From positions 755,854-819,853 of the forward strand of contig VXAU01002492.1 of assembly GCA_013399695.1 (NCBI GenBank): DNA of 64,000 nucleotides, written 5' to 3'. The notes beneath the pieces were generated by a model. That model saw only the letters and a program-made list of their open reading frames with translations. It ran no database searches and was not told the origin of the DNA. The DNA comes from Formicarius rufipectus. Its lineage: Eukaryota > Chordata > Aves > Passeriformes > Formicariidae. The stretch's first letter is position 1. Every line of letters starts with the position of its first letter. Positions 37,713-51,622 of this stretch are shown in pieces. Both the position numbers and the translations under genes were made by a program.

Positions 37713-39561
37713 AAGGTCTTGTTTCTAGAGGCTCTCCTTCAGACACTGCAGCCAACCCAGACAGGGTGTGTTGCTCTGGGGCAGCAGTGGACACTGGCTG
37801 TGTGTTTGTTCTCGCGGTGAGCTCCACCCCAGTGACTCACCTCAACAGTGTGCACCTGCACCCTTCACACTCTGGAACAACCCATCCCTGACATGGTCTT
37901 TAATGTACACAAAATGTGCTTTATTTGCCTTTCAAGCATAACACAGATTCTCATGGAAATAGGGTCTCGGGAGAAGAGTAGTGCTCCACTTTGGGCATAT
38001 AAATATGCTTTCCATGTAGCCAGCTTGGATGCTGAGGGTCAAATCTCACTCTGGTGAACATCTCTCTATGAGTAAGTGAATTCTCACCCCATCCACTGCA
38101 ACAATACAAATATCTGCCCTCTAAAAACAACTCTTGAGTTTGCAGGCTCTGATCTGAATCATCAACTCTATTTCAACAGGAAAGTAAGATTTACTCCTCC
38201 CCACATTCCTCTTGACTTCTGGTGTAATGGTCTAGAAAATGACAACAGAAGAGCACTCATCCTCCTTTGGCAAGAGGAGCAGGAACAGTGGGTCAAAAGT
38301 TCCCAGAGAAAGCAACAAAATTGTAACTTGCCAACAGACAGAACAAATCTATTTTTCCAGGCTGCCTGTTCTCCCATAGTGTGATTTAAATGAAATCCCA
38401 CTATAGCCAACATTTTAAGGTGCCTGCATGGGCAAAAAGTCGTGGTTTCCTTTTCTCACCCTGGGACTGCAACTGCTGAGAATGGTGTCAGCAATATAAT
38501 ACTGACTCCAGATATACTGGAACACTGTCTGAAACCTGATTGTGCATGACTTCCACAGAGCATAAGCCATGAAAAGTACGTTGGATGCAGCCTAAAACTC
38601 CCAATCTTTTTCATTTTTTATAGTTTCATAGTCTTGCAAGCTTGAAAATTCCTGAGAGAGCATGTGGTAAAACAGCAACAAAAAAATGAATGTAAGTAAC
38701 ATATTCTTGCAATTGGTGCCAGCCCAGTGGGACTGCAAATGTGTTGTGCTAAGATATAGGAAACAAACAGTAGTACAAGAATGTCCTTCTTTTAGGAAGT
38801 TGGAAGTTCAACATCTCTGTGTGAGACAATGAAAAAACAAGATGAGAAATACGAAGTTGCATGATCTCTGTCATCTTCAGCCTCATCCAAAACCCAGAGT
38901 CTCATTTGCTTTATGACACTTTAAGTCTTCCACTAACAAAGCAGAAATAAACAGGAAGGATGTGAATTTGCACCCAAAGATGCTCTGACATGTTCTGGCA
39001 GAACAGAGTGACATATTTCATTATTTCTTAATATCCTACAATTGTGGCCTGCAGCCAAAAGCACAGTCCCAGTTTGCAGAACTGATTCACGTGTCTAAGT
39101 GACAGCTAGCCCTAAACCAAAAGTCTTTCCAGTTTCATGCACTTTTATCTTATTCCAGACGGGGAACTCCCCTGATGACAGTGCTGTGGTTTAAAGGGAA
39201 GGTTGGAGAACAGACAGCCACCCTTTGCAGCAAGGCCAGGGATGCAAAGCTGTGTCTCCTCTCGAGTTTAGTCTGTACAGGTACAGCAGCAGAGAAGGAG
39301 CTTGATCCCACATAAATCAAGAGTCTCACAGACAGCTGATTCCTTACTGCAAGGAAAGTTAACTTCTGAAAGAGAACACAGGAAAGTTTTTGGAAGTCCA
39401 AGTGAGCACATACAGGATTTTTGATTGCAGGGTTTGGGTTGCTACATTTTTGGTCTAGCCTGAAACCCCAAACCACGTTTTTACTTTATCTTAATTATGG
39501 CATTTAATTGATTTATTTTATTAAAAGATGGATTGAGTGTTTGTAAATATTTTCCAAACTG

Positions 39562-39602
39562 AATAAATTAAGAAAATGCGTGACATTAAAAAAAAAAAAA
39601 AA
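39562..39602 (+). other. AATAAA signal followed by poly-A run
   Basis: AATAAA at 39562-39567 is followed 20 bases later by at least 15 A (39588-39602). This spacing is what the 3' end of a retroposed mRNA looks like. No coding sequence upstream was recognised and no target duplication could be defined, so it may be coincidence. Confidence 0.3.
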
Positions 39603-39603
39603 N
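39603..39603. other. Single undetermined base (N)
   Basis: The only non-ACGT symbol in the window, placed at the end of an A run. It may be a polishing failure at a homopolymer or a hidden collapsed gap. Confidence 0.98.
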
Positions 39604-40407
39604 CCCTAGGGAAAAACCCTCACCCAAACTGTACATTAGAATTTATCCTTCCTTGTAGTGGAACTAAAGTAGCATTGCAGAAGTCATTTCAGCATAGCTG
39701 TCTGAATATGTTGTTGAAATAAAACAAACTGACCTTGTTTCCTGAACAATCCATTCTACATATTACTTTTGAATGAGTTCTTGACGTAGAAAGGCAGAAT
39801 GATAGTCAAACATACCTCTGTAATAGCAAAGATTCAAATCATTTTCCTATTATCTCCATTACAATCAAATTATTTAAGAGCAGTATCTCTTAGGGATGAT
39901 AGAAATGCATATTTTGATAGATTTCAAGCCCTCTCGAGCAAGGTCACTTCTAAATGGAATGAAATACACCCATTACAGTTTTCTGGTAGTCAGTGCACGA
40001 TTTTTACACAAGGCAAAAGCGTAGCTGGCCCTGACTGGAACAACAATGGGGGCAATGAAGACAAAGAAACATTTCACCCTTGCTTGTACTCCCTGCTAAG
40101 TGGGTTTGGGAAACACAGGAGAGTTCCCTGAAAAGTTTCTTCCTGCGACTGTTTGCCAGAAGAAAATTGTGTGGCAGCTAAAACACTTCACAGATATGCA
40201 GGACCAGCCCAAAAAAAAAAAAAAGGCTCCAACTTCCAGCAAGGAATTGTCTTCCTTGTCCTGAGGAGGGATGCAATGGATGGGTTCCCTCTGCACGCCA
40301 GATTGTCTGTTAAGGCACTGCCTCCAGAGCAATGTCTCCAGTGCTTAGTGGAGCAGGGAATTCTGGGCTGTGGGGGAACAATTAATAGTTATAATATGCT
40401 TCAAAGT

Positions 40408-40604
40408 AAACAAAACAAAACAAAACCAAACCAAAACAAACAAACAAAAAAAAAAACAAAAACAAAACAAAAACAAACAAACAAAAAAAAAACAAAAACA
40501 AAAACAAAAAAAACCAAAAACAAAAACAAAAAACAAAACCAAAACCAAACCAAAACAAAAAAACAAACAAAACAAAACAAAACAACAAAAAAAAAACCAC
40601 AACA
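40408..40604. repeat. 197-bp A/C-only simple repeat
   Basis: Every base from 40408 to 40604 on the plus strand is A or C, mostly AAAC, AAAAC and AAAAAC units of varying length. Open frames reading Lys/Gln/Asn/Thr on the plus strand and Phe/Val/Cys/Leu on the minus strand are by-products. Confidence 0.95.
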
Positions 40605-42223
40605 GAGAAGCTGCTGCAAGGAGGAGGGAGGAAGGTTTCCTTCAAATTAAGTTTCAGCTGTACTCTATTCTATTCTATGCAATTTTTCTTTGGTGATCCT
40701 TCCAGCATCTCCCAAAAGTGACCAGGCAGCATTTCTATCTGAAGTCTCAAATCTCAACCAATCACACATTGGGAAGGGAAAAACTATTAAGATTTTCTGT
40801 TCCAAAGTACTAAAGTTGTGAAAAACCTACATTAGGTAACAGTTGCAGCTTAGTGAATAAAATCAAAGAAGTATAGATATTTCTACCACTGTATGTAGTT
40901 GATTCCAATCTACCTGGAAGAATCTTAATCATATTTACATAATCTCCCATATTTTCATGAAAATTCCTGTGTACTATTAAATCCTGGCATTATTTAACAT
41001 TAATGTATCAATGATTACCTGAAATAAACGTGTTTGCTTTAGAAATTTATGGGTACTAGCAAAAACATGACAGAATTTCAGTACAAACTCTAGTTTGCAA
41101 CTAATTCTTTGACTAGTAAGCATGCAAAGACAAGAATAAATATATTCACACACACAAATGAGGATCTCTTCATCGTGCTTGATCATGAAAAAATAGCCTA
41201 CCCTTTTTATAAAAAATGAGATTTCAAAAGTTCTTTTTAGCTAGATTTGTTTTTTTCTTCTATTTCATAATGAAGGAAAGCTCATTTATGTAAGTAGCTT
41301 ATTGGGCTATTTGCATGATCATCCTTATTGACATCCCTGAGAATTCACAGGCTGACTGGGAGTTCACACTAACACTCTCTGGCTCTCAGGGGTACCTGAG
41401 GCATGTAGATAGCCTAGTTTTAGTTTTCTATCTTAATTTCTGACCAAGCAAGGTATAAGCCTATTCCCCTCAAAAAAAAAAAAAAAACAACAAAATCTCA
41501 CCCAAACGACCAATGAAACACATTGGCACAGGACGGTGACAATAAACGCTGCTGCACTCGTGTCACGCTGCTCTGCTGGTGTCTCTTAAGGAGCAGAACT
41601 GGGCTGTGTTGTGCTCAGAGGAGAGGCAGGGCTGGAACATCCCTCCTGACAGATAAGGGACTGCACAACACTGCTCAGCCCCCCAAAAATGAAGCTCAGC
41701 CCATCATTTCCTGGGTTTCACACAGGCTGCCCATCCTTGGTGTCAAATAACCTCGATGACAAGCTTTTAGGAAAGCTGCTCAGCAGTGGGATGGATGACA
41801 CAGCCTTTCTGCCCTGTCTGTTAATTAATAAATCCTGAGCCCCTGCACTGGCACTTGGGTGACGTGCTGTTTCCAGCGTGGCTGTAGCCAACACCAGCCT
41901 GTGGTTGCAGTCAATCCCAATGCAGCTGTTGAGCAACACCACAGTGCACATCTGCCACAGAGGTGCAGAAGAATGAGTCCACACAGCGTGCATCCATCTC
42001 CTGGCACAACAGAAATATAGAGTCATTGTAACAGAACCATAGCACGTGAGAAATACCTTCCCCCTTGAAGTCCTTGTGCCTCAGCATTTAGAGATGATGT
42101 GTGGCCAGGCTTCACCTTGACATTTTCCCCCTAGCAGCAGACTATTGTCCTGTGACATTTTTCTTTGAAGACTTATCAGGCAAAATTTTCTTTTCAGGAA
42201 GAATCTAAATGAACTTCTACATT
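40605..42223. other. Unique non-coding stretch
   Basis: I see no gene. An A16 run lies at 41472-41487. The region 41520-41960 is somewhat GC-richer but lacks any recognisable coding or repeat signature. Confidence 0.5.
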
Positions 42224-42278
42224 CAGTGATCCTTGTGGGTCCCTTCCAACTCATCACATTCTGTGATTCTGTGACTCT
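42224..42278 (+). mobile_element. CR1 tail scrap
   Basis: The string tgatccttgtgggtcccttc followed by caactcatcacattctgtga and ttctgtgac is the last ~55 bases of a CR1 element. The upstream part is not recognisable, so the copy is either severely 5'-truncated or decayed. Confidence 0.8.
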
Positions 42279-45200
42279 GAGTCTCATGAAAGGAAAGAAA
42301 CTACTATTTAAATGAGGAAGTTCAGACTAGGCACAGTTTTTGCTATTAAATTTTCTAATAACAGGGTGGGTTTGGCTCCTTTTTCTCATGTAACATTTAC
42401 CAAAATTTTCTCTGACCTTGCTTTAGCATACTTTTTTCACATCTTCCTCTGCATTTCTCCAGGATCTCCTCTCCTAATTCCTCTGCATGGAGGTGATTAC
42501 ACCTAGGACAGGGAGAATAATTCTTTGTAGAACTTGACAGTTGGTTGTTTCTTGTGGGGAAAAAAAGTCACTTATTTTTTTGCATCTTCTTTGGACTGTT
42601 TGCTAAAGCAGTGGTGGTTGTGAGGGAAGGAAAAGCTCATTGATGTAGCTTCAGCAGCTTACAGAAGGCAGTCTGAAGAACCCTCAGAATTTATGCCTGT
42701 AGGATCATCCTTTCCACAAATTATGACTCCAGTACCTGCCTATCACCTTCTGATCTACTGTACACAAAATGCCAGGGAAAACCCTGATATTGTGACATAA
42801 GGCTGTGAACTTTGCTTTTTTTTTATGAGGTGTGGGGAAACTATGAAGAAGCCCCATCACAGAGCATGTCTTTGGGCTGGAGACAAATTATTGTGGTGAT
42901 ATGACATAAAAGCTTTAAGCAGTTTTGTGCTGTAAGCAGCAAAGAGGAGACTAATGAGGTTCTCTCAAAAGTGTCTCAGTGAAACTTTCATATGGCTTCA
43001 CAACCCCATGAAGTTTTTGGGAGTTGCTTCTCAGAGAGAGTAGAAAGGAATTTTAAAAGAAACTTCATTTCTCCCCACCAGCAAAGCTGTGCTGGCTTTC
43101 TGTCCAAGGTTCAAAAGCTTATGGATTGGTGAGGAGGCGAACAACAAACACCTTTTAGCAGCCTTGAAAAGGAAGTAGCATAGCTTAAAACCTCTCACTG
43201 TTTTGTCAGCACACAGAGCTGCTTTTCTGAACTGCAGTGCAAAGCCCAGGTTAGAGCTGGAGCGGAAGTGATCAAGTGTGCGTGGCCAACACAGGTGATG
43301 GCAAGGCACTGAATTTTTGTGGCATGAACTTCATCACTAAAGGAAAGGTAATCCTGAAATATGTGGTATATACCAACACATTTTTAAAATCAGAAGGGCT
43401 TGAAATAAGAAGAAAAGCACTGAAGCATTTTAAAGATGTTTAAAAAAAGAAAAACAAACCACTATTACCTGCTGAAGTTCATTACCACCGGTAATACAAT
43501 TGGATTTCACAAAACCAGTTTGTAAATAATTGCATATGAACTGCACATGGGTGCTCACAGTTTACACATGATTTCAGTTTGATTGCAGAGACAACCATAC
43601 AAACAATGAGCTCAATTTCCCCAATAGTTGTAGACGGTTTGCAAATGGGTTCTGTTTACTTAAATCCATTTGCTTAAATGTGCTCAGTAAATATTTTTCA
43701 GTTGTGAGCCCATGTGAGATACTCAGTGACGGTTTTCCACAGTTCAGTGCTCAGACCTCAGCAGAGACTCTTCTGCTACCTTTAGACTCCCCTGCTTTTC
43801 ATGTTTTGCTCTTTTCTCTCATCTCTCTGTCTTATTTTTTTATTATTTATTTTATTTTAGAGGGCTGGTTCTGATCAAAAATCCATTACAGCCAAAGGAG
43901 AGACTCACAGCAACGGGATATGTATCAGACTATTATGTTACATAAGCTGGGACCACAGACAGCGACATAGAATTCCCATCTATTTGCAGTGACAGCTCCA
44001 TGTACTTTATCGTGTCCTGCTGCACGAGGCGACTCTGCCTCTACAGCAGGTTGAATACTGATGCTGGGAGAACTGCCAGGCCTTGGAAGAAAGTTATGTT
44101 CTGATAATTCTCAGAAAGATTTGCTCAAAATGCATCAGTCTTTTCATACCTCCTCAGCCTGTCACATTAGGCTGGGAACCACTCAATTACAGCCTCTTTC
44201 AGGGCTGTTGGAGCTGCCACTTCCCGACTCCACTGACACTCTCACAGAAAGAAGCTTTCCAGAACACTTAGTGCTTTTCCATCTGTGGTTGCAGGATGGT
44301 GAATACACAGCCCCGAGAGACCACAGTGAACCTGCCCAGGTCTGCCAGGAGATTTCTGCTAGCCCAGGGTGGTGCCAGAACTTTAGACAGTCATTAAACA
44401 TAACACCTGTTACACCTCAGGCACATAGGACAGAAAACATCCAATACCAAGGAATTCGCGGGGAAAAAAAATCAGTCATAAGTTTCTTTTAAATTGGAAT
44501 TGGAACAGGGCAAGGAAAAGGTTTTATTTCTCTCCTCACCAAACCTATTCAACTGCCTTTTTTTCCCCCTCCTCTCATGAAAAGAGTAAGGTTGTAAAGA
44601 TAAGTAAAGGCAGGACAACTGGGTATCCTGATCTTGGTTTGTACACACACAGTGTAAATGTCCCCTCTCAGATGGGGATGGGACAGGGGAAGTGTTTCCC
44701 TGAGTGGATGAGCTTTTGCTTTTGTCTTATATTGTTCTTCAAAACACCAATGAGAACAAACAGTCCTTTCTAAAGTGCTGAGACTCAATCCTAAAATAAC
44801 ATTTTAGTGATAGATTTAAATGAAAGAAAAATACTCTTTTGTCTCCCCCACCACAGTTTCTTTGTTCACATAATTAGCAAAATGAATCTCTGCATTAGTT
44901 GGATCATCTCACCCAACAAAAGACTCCAGAGATCCTTGCATGGCCTCAAAGATCCTTTGTGTTGCTTAATAACACCCCTTTGGTGAAATGGTGCCATTAG
45001 ACAATTTTAAATTGAGAATCTGCCCCATTCTTGTTTACAGTACATCCAAAAGCTATAAACACTTTTGGAAAACAACAAAGTCGGTGACTTACTGCCATAC
45101 TTAATATCTCAAACCATAATAAAGGCCATCTCAAGACTACAGCAGGCAAACATAATTCCCCTGAACTTAATGAAGTTATGCCTGTTTATACCAGCCTAGA

Positions 45201-46116
45201 ATTTCACTCAGAATTGTGTTTTTGAGGTGAGACTTCATAGTATGCTTAGCTGCTGCCTTCCAGTCATGCAAACAATGTGGTCATTATTATAGCAGGGCAT
45301 TATTTTATTTTTTTAAAACAAAGAGAATTATTAATTAGAAAGAATGCCCTCACTTTCAGGGGCACTAGAAAATATTCTTGTTAAAAATGAAAAACAACTT
45401 CACTATTAATTATGTCCACTGAGACCAACACTGTAGCAAAACACCAACCATAACTTATTAATTCAAAATAACTCGTGGGATTATTAAAGATCATTCTTGC
45501 AATAATTTTCAGGTATTCTGAAGTTAATACCTTTTATCTGGTGCAGTCACTTGTGTGTTTCATACAAACAAAGAAATCTTGTCATTACTACAGAACAATA
45601 GATTAAAATTTGTCTTTATTTTTGCCACGTGAACTTTGATTAATTGAAAATGAAGGTTTCTTTTGAAAAACCTGAATGAATAGGAAATACTGAAAATAAC
45701 AATGTGCACTCAGATTTCTTTTGAAAACAGCTACAGATTCTGAGTAGAACTCAGCTTGGATACCCAATTTAACTGGATATATTAAACTCCTGAACTGGAT
45801 ACCTCTTCCACATTGGGTACCCAGACACCCCCTTGAATCCCAAAAGAACCTGACTGCTTTCCTTGACTGATAATCTGGAACATGAGCATTTCTCTTGCTC
45901 AGAAGACACAAGGATGTATAGTTTATATTTTTTCTTCTTCACCATCCCTTGAAGGTAGAATTCATCTGTCAAATTTGAAGAAAGACTTTATGACCCTGGT
46001 CTGTGCCTGTGCTTCCTCCCACATGGGATCACTGAAATCAGCTATTCTCTTTCTTAGGTTGTGCTGCCTAATCCACCAACAAAATGCTTGTTTATTTCAT
46101 GGATTTATTTTGTCCA

Positions 46117-46187
46117 TTTTTGGTTGGTTGGTTTTTGTTTTGTTTGGAGTTTCTTTGGTTTTTGGTTTGGTTTGGCTTTTTGGGTTT
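46117..46187. repeat. T/G-rich simple repeat (TTGG / TTTTGG)
   Basis: Irregular GGTT and GGTTTT units with only a few A and C. It is the complement-strand version of the A/C tracts. Confidence 0.85.
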
Positions 46188-49100
46188 AAAAAAAGCAAAC
46201 AGACAATGAATTGTGCATTATAGGAAAAGGGTAGAAAACCAAAGAAATGCTAAGCAAGCTGGTTCAACAGCTGACAAAGAATACAGAGAAGGGAACAGGC
46301 AATGGAACACCTAATAAAAATTAAACACCTAAGCAGATACTGGAGGACTGAGAGACTGAAGACCTCCAAACAGGACCATCTGAGCAATGGGAAAGTTTTA
46401 AAAAAATACAGAAAAGAAAGAAATCTCAAGTGAGCAGGGAATGGAGGCAGTGGAATGCTGCCACTGCAGGCTTGCAGGGAGATTCTTTATGACCTGCTAT
46501 ATCTTGAGAATTCAATGTAGATTTGGTTGGTTACAAAACCAAAAGCTGGTGCATACTGCAAGAATCCCACATGCACAGCCACAGGAATCCTATTTTCCAA
46601 GGAGTTTTCAAAAGCACTGAGCAGAGCAGACCTTTGTCCTGCCTTCAGCTGCCCCACAGGACTCAGCTGCAAGACCTGCTGCTTTGGGGACCTGGCTCAA
46701 CTCCCAGGCTCACAGCCCAAATCATCCTAGAGCACATAAATCCCTTCACCCACACACCTCACATCAGCTTCCAAAATTAAAGGATGCTTTAAACCAGCCA
46801 GCTTCCTCATCCAAAAGGTGCTAAAACACAACAAGAAATGGCTTAGGACTGTGCAGGTAGAAAACACAGCATTAAGTGGAGGTTCCAGTCACTTGGGAGC
46901 AGTGTGAGTCAAAGAAATGAGCACATTTTGCCCAAGAATTGTGCCAGATACATGGTTTCATAACACACCAAGTCATTACTTGAGGAGATAGTGTTCTTCC
47001 TCTCATCAAATATTAATGATCATTTCAGGAAGTTTAAAAAATTGTCTCAGAGCAACTTCTCAAAGCCATTAATTAAAATAATGAGCACTATAATATTAAA
47101 AGTGTAATTCTCTTACATGTCCTCAAGTGTTTGCCTAGAAGTCTCTCTCTGTGAGAGAAAAAAAAAAAAATCTGAAAACACAGCAAATTAAAAGTTGATA
47201 CTTGTTTTACTCCTGGCCAAGCTGGGGATTCTCAGTTTGCACATATGAAATTGGTTTGTCTTCCTGAGACAAGGTGCCACAAAAGCAGTGTTTTCCTCAA
47301 CACCCTAACTCCCTGGCCCCAGAACAGACACCATGTTTTCCATCTCTGTACTTATCAGAAAAGATGACAAGTCCCAATCCCCCTGTGCTGATGCAGAAGA
47401 GCTGTGTGCATAAAGAGAGGGTTTCAGCATTTGAAGGACTCTGCATGCACTGACATTGGGACACCTCAAGAAAATTGTCTCTGCTGCCATTTTATCACTG
47501 TGGTTTTTTAATCCCACGAGGGTTCAGGTGACAGGGGGGTTCTGAGGGAAGTTTACATGAAGGCACGACTCTTTCCATAGAAATTCACTTTTAAGTCAGT
47601 AGGTACAAGGACCCGGAGAATCATCTTATCAAGGATGAAAAGATAACATCTTGTGTCTACGTGTAATGTTTATGGTTTGTTAGTTTGTTGTTTTGGTGTT
47701 CTTTTTTTTTTCATTTAATAAACACAAAACATATCTTTTCAGTCATAGGATTTTGAGTTTCAAACACAGTTTTAGTTCATTTGAAAAGACCCTTGGGAAT
47801 GAGCCTTGGTCTCTTTTCCATCCTCTTTTCAAGGGTATCTTTCATCAAGACACTTGTGCAGGGTTCTCAGAAGCTTATTGAACAAACCTGCATTTAGCAC
47901 AATTAGTGCTCCCTGCAAACCTGACCCTCCCAGTCTGTCAGCGTTGTTAAAAATGAGCCTGGGAGAGCTGCTGCTGCTTCCCCCCTGGGTGCTTGGACAC
48001 AGCTCTGGGGGCAGCCAGTGGCAACCAGGTGGACAGAGAGAGCCCCACGGGTCACAGGAGTTCTAACTCACAGGGGTTTGAAGCAGGGCATGAGAAGAGC
48101 CTTTTAAAATCTTCCTTGACAGAGATCAACTTTCATCTCACAAATTCACTGTAACCACCCAGGTGAGTGCCTAAACTACACTACATTTGCACCATTAATT
48201 CAAATTAAAACATTCAGAAGGGAAAGATGGACTGAGAGGAACTTCAGTTCTCACACTGAGCTCAGGTGGTGGGAATACTCCTCTCACAGACTGCTGGAGG
48301 CATCCCAGCCCCCTTAGCTCGAAGGGGGAAATGAATTCCAGCCTTCTCCTTCCTTACCTTTGTCTTTCTTGAGACACTGCAATCTGAAGACTTGTCATTT
48401 GGCTCTGATGGGTCAGAACCTGCAGCTGCATTTCTGATGACCTAGCTAAGGAGAGGCAGAAATATTATTTTTATATGCAACTTTACCTTAAATCTTCCTT
48501 TTCCAAAGTTCTGAAAGTGCTGTGCTGCAATAAGGCTGTTGAAAACTGTACACTACATTAAAGCTTTGCCATTGAGTTTGGCCACTTACAGCACAGTGAG
48601 CTGCTCAGTGCTGTTCCTATAGCTCTCAGAAGTACTGCTTCATTTAAATTACATTTTCATTATGTGGGGTTTTCTTCTGCCTTAATAACTGAAATATTTT
48701 TTAATAAAAAGACAAAACAAAGACAAGTAGCAGTCTACATTGACATCACCTAGAGCATCTGTATTATGTATTATTCCAATGAGAAAATTAGAATGAAAAT
48801 TCTGTGAGTTTGGGTGGGGTATTGGGGTTTTGAGGTTCTGTTTCATAAACTTGATATAAAAATGACTGAATTATCATGATAGGGCATCATCTAGCAAATC
48901 AAAGATGGTCTTTTCAGCAAGGTAATGACAGGCAGAAGTCCCAAGCCCCAGCTAAAAGATAACTTTCAAGGAAAAGTGAAAGGGAAAAGCCAAGTCACCA
49001 CGTAATGATACATATGAGGGCATTTTAGGTAGAATTGATAGCAGTTATTTAAAAAAAAAATATAGATGGTTCAGCCCACAGCTATATTGAACATACGAGC

Positions 49101-50780
49101 TGTGAATGAAGCTTAGACTCAGGAGACAAATTAAGGTATGATGAAAAGGTCTGTGCCATCAGATAAGAAAACACACTTTTATTTCCACTTCTAGTCATAA
49201 TAGTGAAAAGACACCCAGTGGCTAAAAAGAAGGAATAATTCCCATTCAAACATAAGCAAAACTGTAGTGTTTGAATACATTTTGTACACTGACAAATACA
49301 TATGAATGTAAAGTCTCCACTGAATGAAAGACCCAAGTGATCTGCCAGTACTTTCTTTGGTACAATGTCAACATATTTAGCTTCAAAAATCATGTGGTTG
49401 AGAAGGGTTTGGTGGGTTTTGGTTTGGGATTTGTTTGGGTTTTTTGGTGTTTTCATCTTTAACTCAATCATACATTGTCAGACTGTCTGTGTAACAGCAT
49501 GATGTTGTTGCAGGGCCCATTATTGAAATTTTGCCAAAACCATGGAAAGCCTATACCAGATTTCACATGGGAATGTCTCAATTGCTTCATATACTGATTT
49601 TGGAGCAGAAATGGAACGTAATGAGGCAGTTCAGTAACAGCACATGCGCACACAGTGTTGCTTCAGCTCTACTCACTTGAGACTGAGGAGTCAACAGAGT
49701 CCAACAACAAAGCATAGCAAAAGCAAAACCAAAGGGGATTTACTATTCAAATTATCCCAATTTCCAACTGAGCGCTGATGCAGCTGATTCCAGAGAAAGG
49801 AAACAGGTACTTAAAAGAGTTCTGGATCCCTACTTTATACCCAGGTTCAAGTTCTTCTATAAATCCAGATCTTGAAAAGTTACAGCTTACAGACTCTTAT
49901 TCAGAGTTAGTCTTGATCATGAAGGTATTTTGATTTCAAAGGAGGAGCCACACAGCCCTGGCAAGTGAGATCCCTGTGTGGTGCCCTCTCCCTGCTCAGA
50001 CAATCGAGTACTTATCTCTCCAGTTACCAAGTGGAAAGTGAATGGATTGGGGATTTATGTGCACAACTGACAACTACTGAGGACAAGGATGGGAGGAAGG
50101 TTTGCTGAAGAATTTCTAAGGAAAGTGCATGTCTCCTGCCCAGCTCAGAGATGGAGGAATTTCAGTCACATTCCAACTACAGGTGGGTGCACTACACATT
50201 TAGGGATTCACACAACACAGTAGTGTGGACAATATGGGGGGTTTTATAGAAAGACAGTTTGCAGGGTAAAATTTCCAAGAAGGGAGAAGAAGAAATAATT
50301 AAACAAACCCTAACCTGCCTTGTCTGTCCCTAGTCTTGCTCAAGTGAGTGATCCATGACTGCCTAGATATCGGGGTCTGAGGCCATACAAACCCAGCTTT
50401 ACACACAGCTGAGGTCCCTTTGTCCATCTCCCTGTGCACAAAGTCTTTCTGGTCTTCCCCAAATATGCCATCTCAGCCAAAACTGACAGATGGGCACATG
50501 CCTGTAGAAATATCTCTTTGTGTGTGCATATATATTTCATGAAAGGTTTCACAACACACTGTTTCACAATGAAATCAGAGGCCATTTGCTAATTCTGCAA
50601 GGTCATGTGTTTGGTGTTTCAAGGTCAGTAACATCCTCAACCACCTCACCAATGCAACATGGCAACACCCAGTTCTTCAGGCTTGAAGCTGTAATCCCAT
50701 TTATTAAAAAAAATCACTGAGCAGAATGTGTTGTAATGAATATCAATAGTTGCAGAAGATGGAACTTTATTTAGAAAAAA

Positions 50781-50808
50781 AGAAAAGGTTGTTTTGACAA
50801 CCTTTTCT
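50781..50808. repeat. Perfect 12-bp inverted repeat, 4-nt loop
   Basis: AGAAAAGGTTGT at 50781-50792 pairs base for base with ACAACCTTTTCT at 50797-50808 around a TTTG loop. The stem is short for a microRNA precursor and no matching extension is seen on either side. Confidence 0.95.
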
Positions 50809-51622
50809 ACAATATATCTTTTTTCCCAATTTAGTTACTAAATCCTAGAATTCTGTGTCTCCAGAACATTGCCTGTAATGAAATTTATAAGACAGCAAAC
50901 AATTCCAAGCCAATGTTCATTGTTGTGATCAATTGCTTGCCTGGAATTTTATTTTTATGATAAATGTAGCCTCAAACTAAGGCATAAATGAGACCTACAG
51001 TTAGTTTTCAGGTTTTTGGTTTGTCATTTTGGGTTGTTTTAAACCTTAAAAAGTCATAATGCAGATCCAGGTATAGATGATTCAAATAACTGCTGCTCTT
51101 ATGAGTTAGCAAAGGTTTTTTCCATAACAGTTCCTTGTGATTTGCTATTTTTAACATTTAAAAAAATGTTTATTTTAGGAGTTTGTATTTCAGATCCTTC
51201 TGGTAAAGTCCATTGAAATTTATCTGCAATTTAACTCACATTTTCAAACTCTATAAACAATTAAACACATTATTCCCCATAACAGTATGATTTGATGACT
51301 AATACACATCAGTTCTGATCACTGATCATTCAGAAATACTGTTCTGCCTAAAAACATTTGAAAAGCAGTGTTGTAAACAGCAAAGAGAATATCCATTATC
51401 CTAACAGTTCACCCAGAAAATCCACTCTTCATTTATTTAGTTGCTCCAAATTCTTTTTTTTTTTACTTCTGCCATTTAGACCACTGAAACAAAACTCCTA
51501 TAAACACTGTCTTGGTTTGAAGTATTCCAAGTAAGGCTGAAAACATTTGGCCACTGCTATGGATCTTCAGTACTATTATTCCCCCCTAAACAACCTCAAA
51601 CAATAAATAGTTTGTGAAAACA

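Larger units (their letters stand above)
37713..40407. other. Unique non-coding stretch with an N
   Basis: I see no gene. The section up to 39.6 kb is ordinary AT-rich sequence. It includes the polyadenylation-like end and the undetermined base described separately. Confidence 0.5.
42279..51622. other. Nine-kilobase unique, AT-rich stretch
   Basis: I see no gene, RNA or named transposon. It holds T/G-rich simple repeats near 46117-46187 and 49405-49452, a perfect 12-bp hairpin at 50781-50808 and an imperfect inverted repeat at 45756/45824. Open frames are short and unsupported. Confidence 0.5.

Noticed and set aside
40153..40696. Lys/Asn/Thr-rich plus-strand and Phe/Val/Cys-rich minus-strand frames
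   Set aside because: Products of the A/C-only simple repeat, not genes.
51509..51560. tgtcttggtttga, resembling the start of an avian LTR
   Set aside because: No matching aaaccaagaca-type end or target duplication was found downstream.
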